Source: Calocera cornea HHB12733 (lineage: Eukaryota > Basidiomycota > Dacrymycetes > Dacrymycetales > Dacrymycetaceae). Taken from it: DNA of 64,000 nucleotides. Positions 62,943-64,000 of this stretch are shown here, in pieces. The notes beneath the pieces are model-generated. The model did no database searches and had not been told where the DNA came from. It saw only the letters and a program-made list of their open reading frames with translations. A program made the position numbers and the translations under genes. Numbering within the stretch: the first letter of the stretch is position 1; each line of letters opens with the position of its first letter. The stretch is from NCBI GenBank assembly GCA_001632435.1, contig KV424010.1, positions 1 to 64,000 of the forward strand, written 5' to 3'.

Positions 62943-63650
62943 AAGAACACGGACGTGGGTGCCTTGGGCCAGCCAAGATGGAAAAGATAGAACGCTGACG
63001 ATGGGGTTGATCACATCGATCGAGCACGATATTAAATGCGAGACGGCGAACAATCATCACCAGTAGCAGATGCTGAACAGCGTTCTTGTGCCGCTGTAAA
63101 CTCGCAGGCCTTTGTCCAATACGAAGCTGGTCCGAAGTTTTCGCAATCCAGCCATGCAAAAGATACGGCTCATGGACATTGTTATTGCCTTTAGAACAAG
63201 AACACAGCAATTATCGGTACTTTCAGCAGTTACAGAAGTAACCAAGGCAGCGTTACAGTCGAGCGGCTACAACTCCGCTCGGGTGCCGGGTGAGGGTGAC
63301 CATGTGGTGCTCGGGAAGATATGGGGTGGCTGTCCCTTTGATACCAGGAACAAAGGCGGAGGTGGGCTTGGCACCCTGACGCAACTTCTCAAGGCGGCGT
63401 GTGAATGCCGCCCACGCGTTGGATGCTTCCAACGGACCGGTATGCCGACCGCTTCTTCTTGCGTCGGGAATGAAGGTTCAGGTTTTCAGCCGGTATGCTT
63501 ATTCAAGTTTGAATGTCGCTTCCACATCTGGTGGTCCGTCCGGGGACAAAAGGGGAAAGGCCGCTCCGGCTCGTCCCTCGCGCGTTCGTCATTGCGATTC
63601 GGGCTTGCGATACGCAGTGTTGGTCCACGCTTCCTATTAATATCCCCACA

Positions 63651-63791
63651 CATGGCTGAACTTACTCCTTCTGAAAAGATCATGCACGATACAATTTTCG
63701 GCTTCTCCACACCACCTCCACATCCGGAGATGATCACCCACGGGGCCCCGGGAAGCGGCGGTTGGTATACACATCAATTTGGCGGGGAATA
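63651..63791 (+). CDS. Possible small protein, 46 aa
   Basis: An ATG preceded by CCACAC opens 46 codons (start MAELTPSEKIMHDTIFGF, end WYTHQFGGE). It does not end in a CaaX box, so it is not a mating-pheromone precursor. It could be a real small gene or a chance frame; no splice signal extends it. Composition is not low-complexity, which is the only point in its favour. Confidence 0.25.
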
Positions 63792-63826
63792 ACATAATAC
63801 TTTCTCGAGTAATGCTTCTGAAGCGG

Positions 63827-63833
63827 TATATAA
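63827..63833 (+). promoter_or_regulatory. TATA box of the partial gene at the window end
   Basis: TATATAA about 90 bp before the ATG at 63921, followed by G and a purine-rich stretch. Distance and sequence fit a fungal core promoter. Confidence 0.5.
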
Positions 63834-63920
63834 GGCGAGGTACAAGTGCGCCTTATCTGGGTGGTTCGGCTGCCTTCCCTGCTCTGCCTGTGGCCTCTAT
63901 TCCAAATCACACCAGCAAAA

Positions 63921-64000
63921 ATGGGTGTCAAGACCGACAGGGGTACGATTATGCTGTGGTTCTTGTCTAGCATTGCCATCATCAACTCGATGGTCAATGG
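63921..64000 (+). CDS. Start of a gene cut by the window edge
   Basis: From ATG at 63921 the frame is open to the last base (26 full codons). After a polar start (MGVKTDRGT) comes a hydrophobic stretch (IMLWFLSSIAIINSMV), which suits a signal peptide or first transmembrane helix. The preceding AAAA and TATATAA box 90 bp upstream support a real start. The product cannot be named from this fragment. Confidence 0.5.
   Translation, partial: MGVKTDRGTIMLWFLSSIAIINSMVN

Larger units (their letters stand above)
62943..63920. other. Intergenic region with a 46-codon frame and a TATA box
   Basis: A 46-codon frame (63651-63791, MAELTPSEKIMHDTIFGF...) is the only candidate; its His/Gly/Pro-rich end lacks a recognisable motif and its status is open. 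TATATAA at 63827-63833 belongs to the gene starting at 63921. Confidence 0.4.

Noticed and set aside
63651..63791. Mating-pheromone precursor
   Set aside because: Size fits, but there is no C-terminal CaaX box, and no pheromone receptor or homeodomain gene is nearby.
1..64000. CRISPR arrays, rRNA genes, bacterial operons
   Set aside because: No regularly spaced repeats, no rRNA sequence, and pervasive short introns show nuclear fungal DNA.

Overview
This is nuclear DNA of a filamentous basidiomycete, most likely an Agaricomycete. It is GC-rich and gene-dense. Nearly every gene is split by 45-60 bp introns with GTRNGY donors, and gene families typical of such fungi are present. No bacterial, viral or organellar signature was seen. 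Exon joins were worked out by hand: donor and acceptor bases were read, reading phase was kept, and every stated CDS length is a multiple of three. Names rest on recognisable motifs; no database was searched.

Layout. 0-2 kb: a decayed Mutator-like (MULE) transposase. 2.3-5.1 kb: a SPC34-like DASH/kinetochore gene, convergent with homoserine dehydrogenase. 5.2-16 kb: a duplication-rich block. It holds a 5'-truncated copy (A) and a complete copy (B), in opposite orientation, of a family of single-pass membrane proteins with a Ser/Thr-rich stalk. Between them lie a RUD3/GRAB-type golgin gene and several copies of a tRNA-headed dispersed repeat, one pair of which forms an almost perfect 457-bp inverted repeat. 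16.6-23.4 kb: an SLC35F-like transporter and a tandem array of three membrane-anchored METTL24-like methyltransferases sharing one six-exon structure. 25-28.7 kb: paralogues C and D of the membrane-protein family in tandem; D has swapped its cytoplasmic tail for a GPI-like C-terminus. 29.8-32.4 kb: a long low-complexity reading frame.

33.5-47.3 kb is mostly housekeeping: mitochondrial MAM33/p32, KGD2 (2-oxoglutarate dehydrogenase E2), an Edc1/PNRC-like decapping activator, EXO5 exonuclease and a CLC chloride/proton exchanger. 47.8-49.6 kb: the divergent paralogue E. 50.8-59.6 kb: a small gene whose first coding exon is just the start codon, an F-box-like protein, BUB3, a Brr6/Brl1 nuclear-envelope protein, a PuuE/polysaccharide-deacetylase-like hydrolase and arginyl-tRNA synthetase. 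60.2-64 kb: a VPS68/TMEM50-like protein, an unrecognised protein and the start of a gene that runs off the window.

The housekeeping genes do not form a pathway. Two themes recur: cell-division genes (SPC34-like and BUB3) with ACGCGT boxes upstream, and local gene-family expansion (five membrane proteins, three methyltransferases) next to repeat-driven rearrangement. The least-described material is the five-member membrane-protein family and the palindromic repeat block at 5-16 kb.
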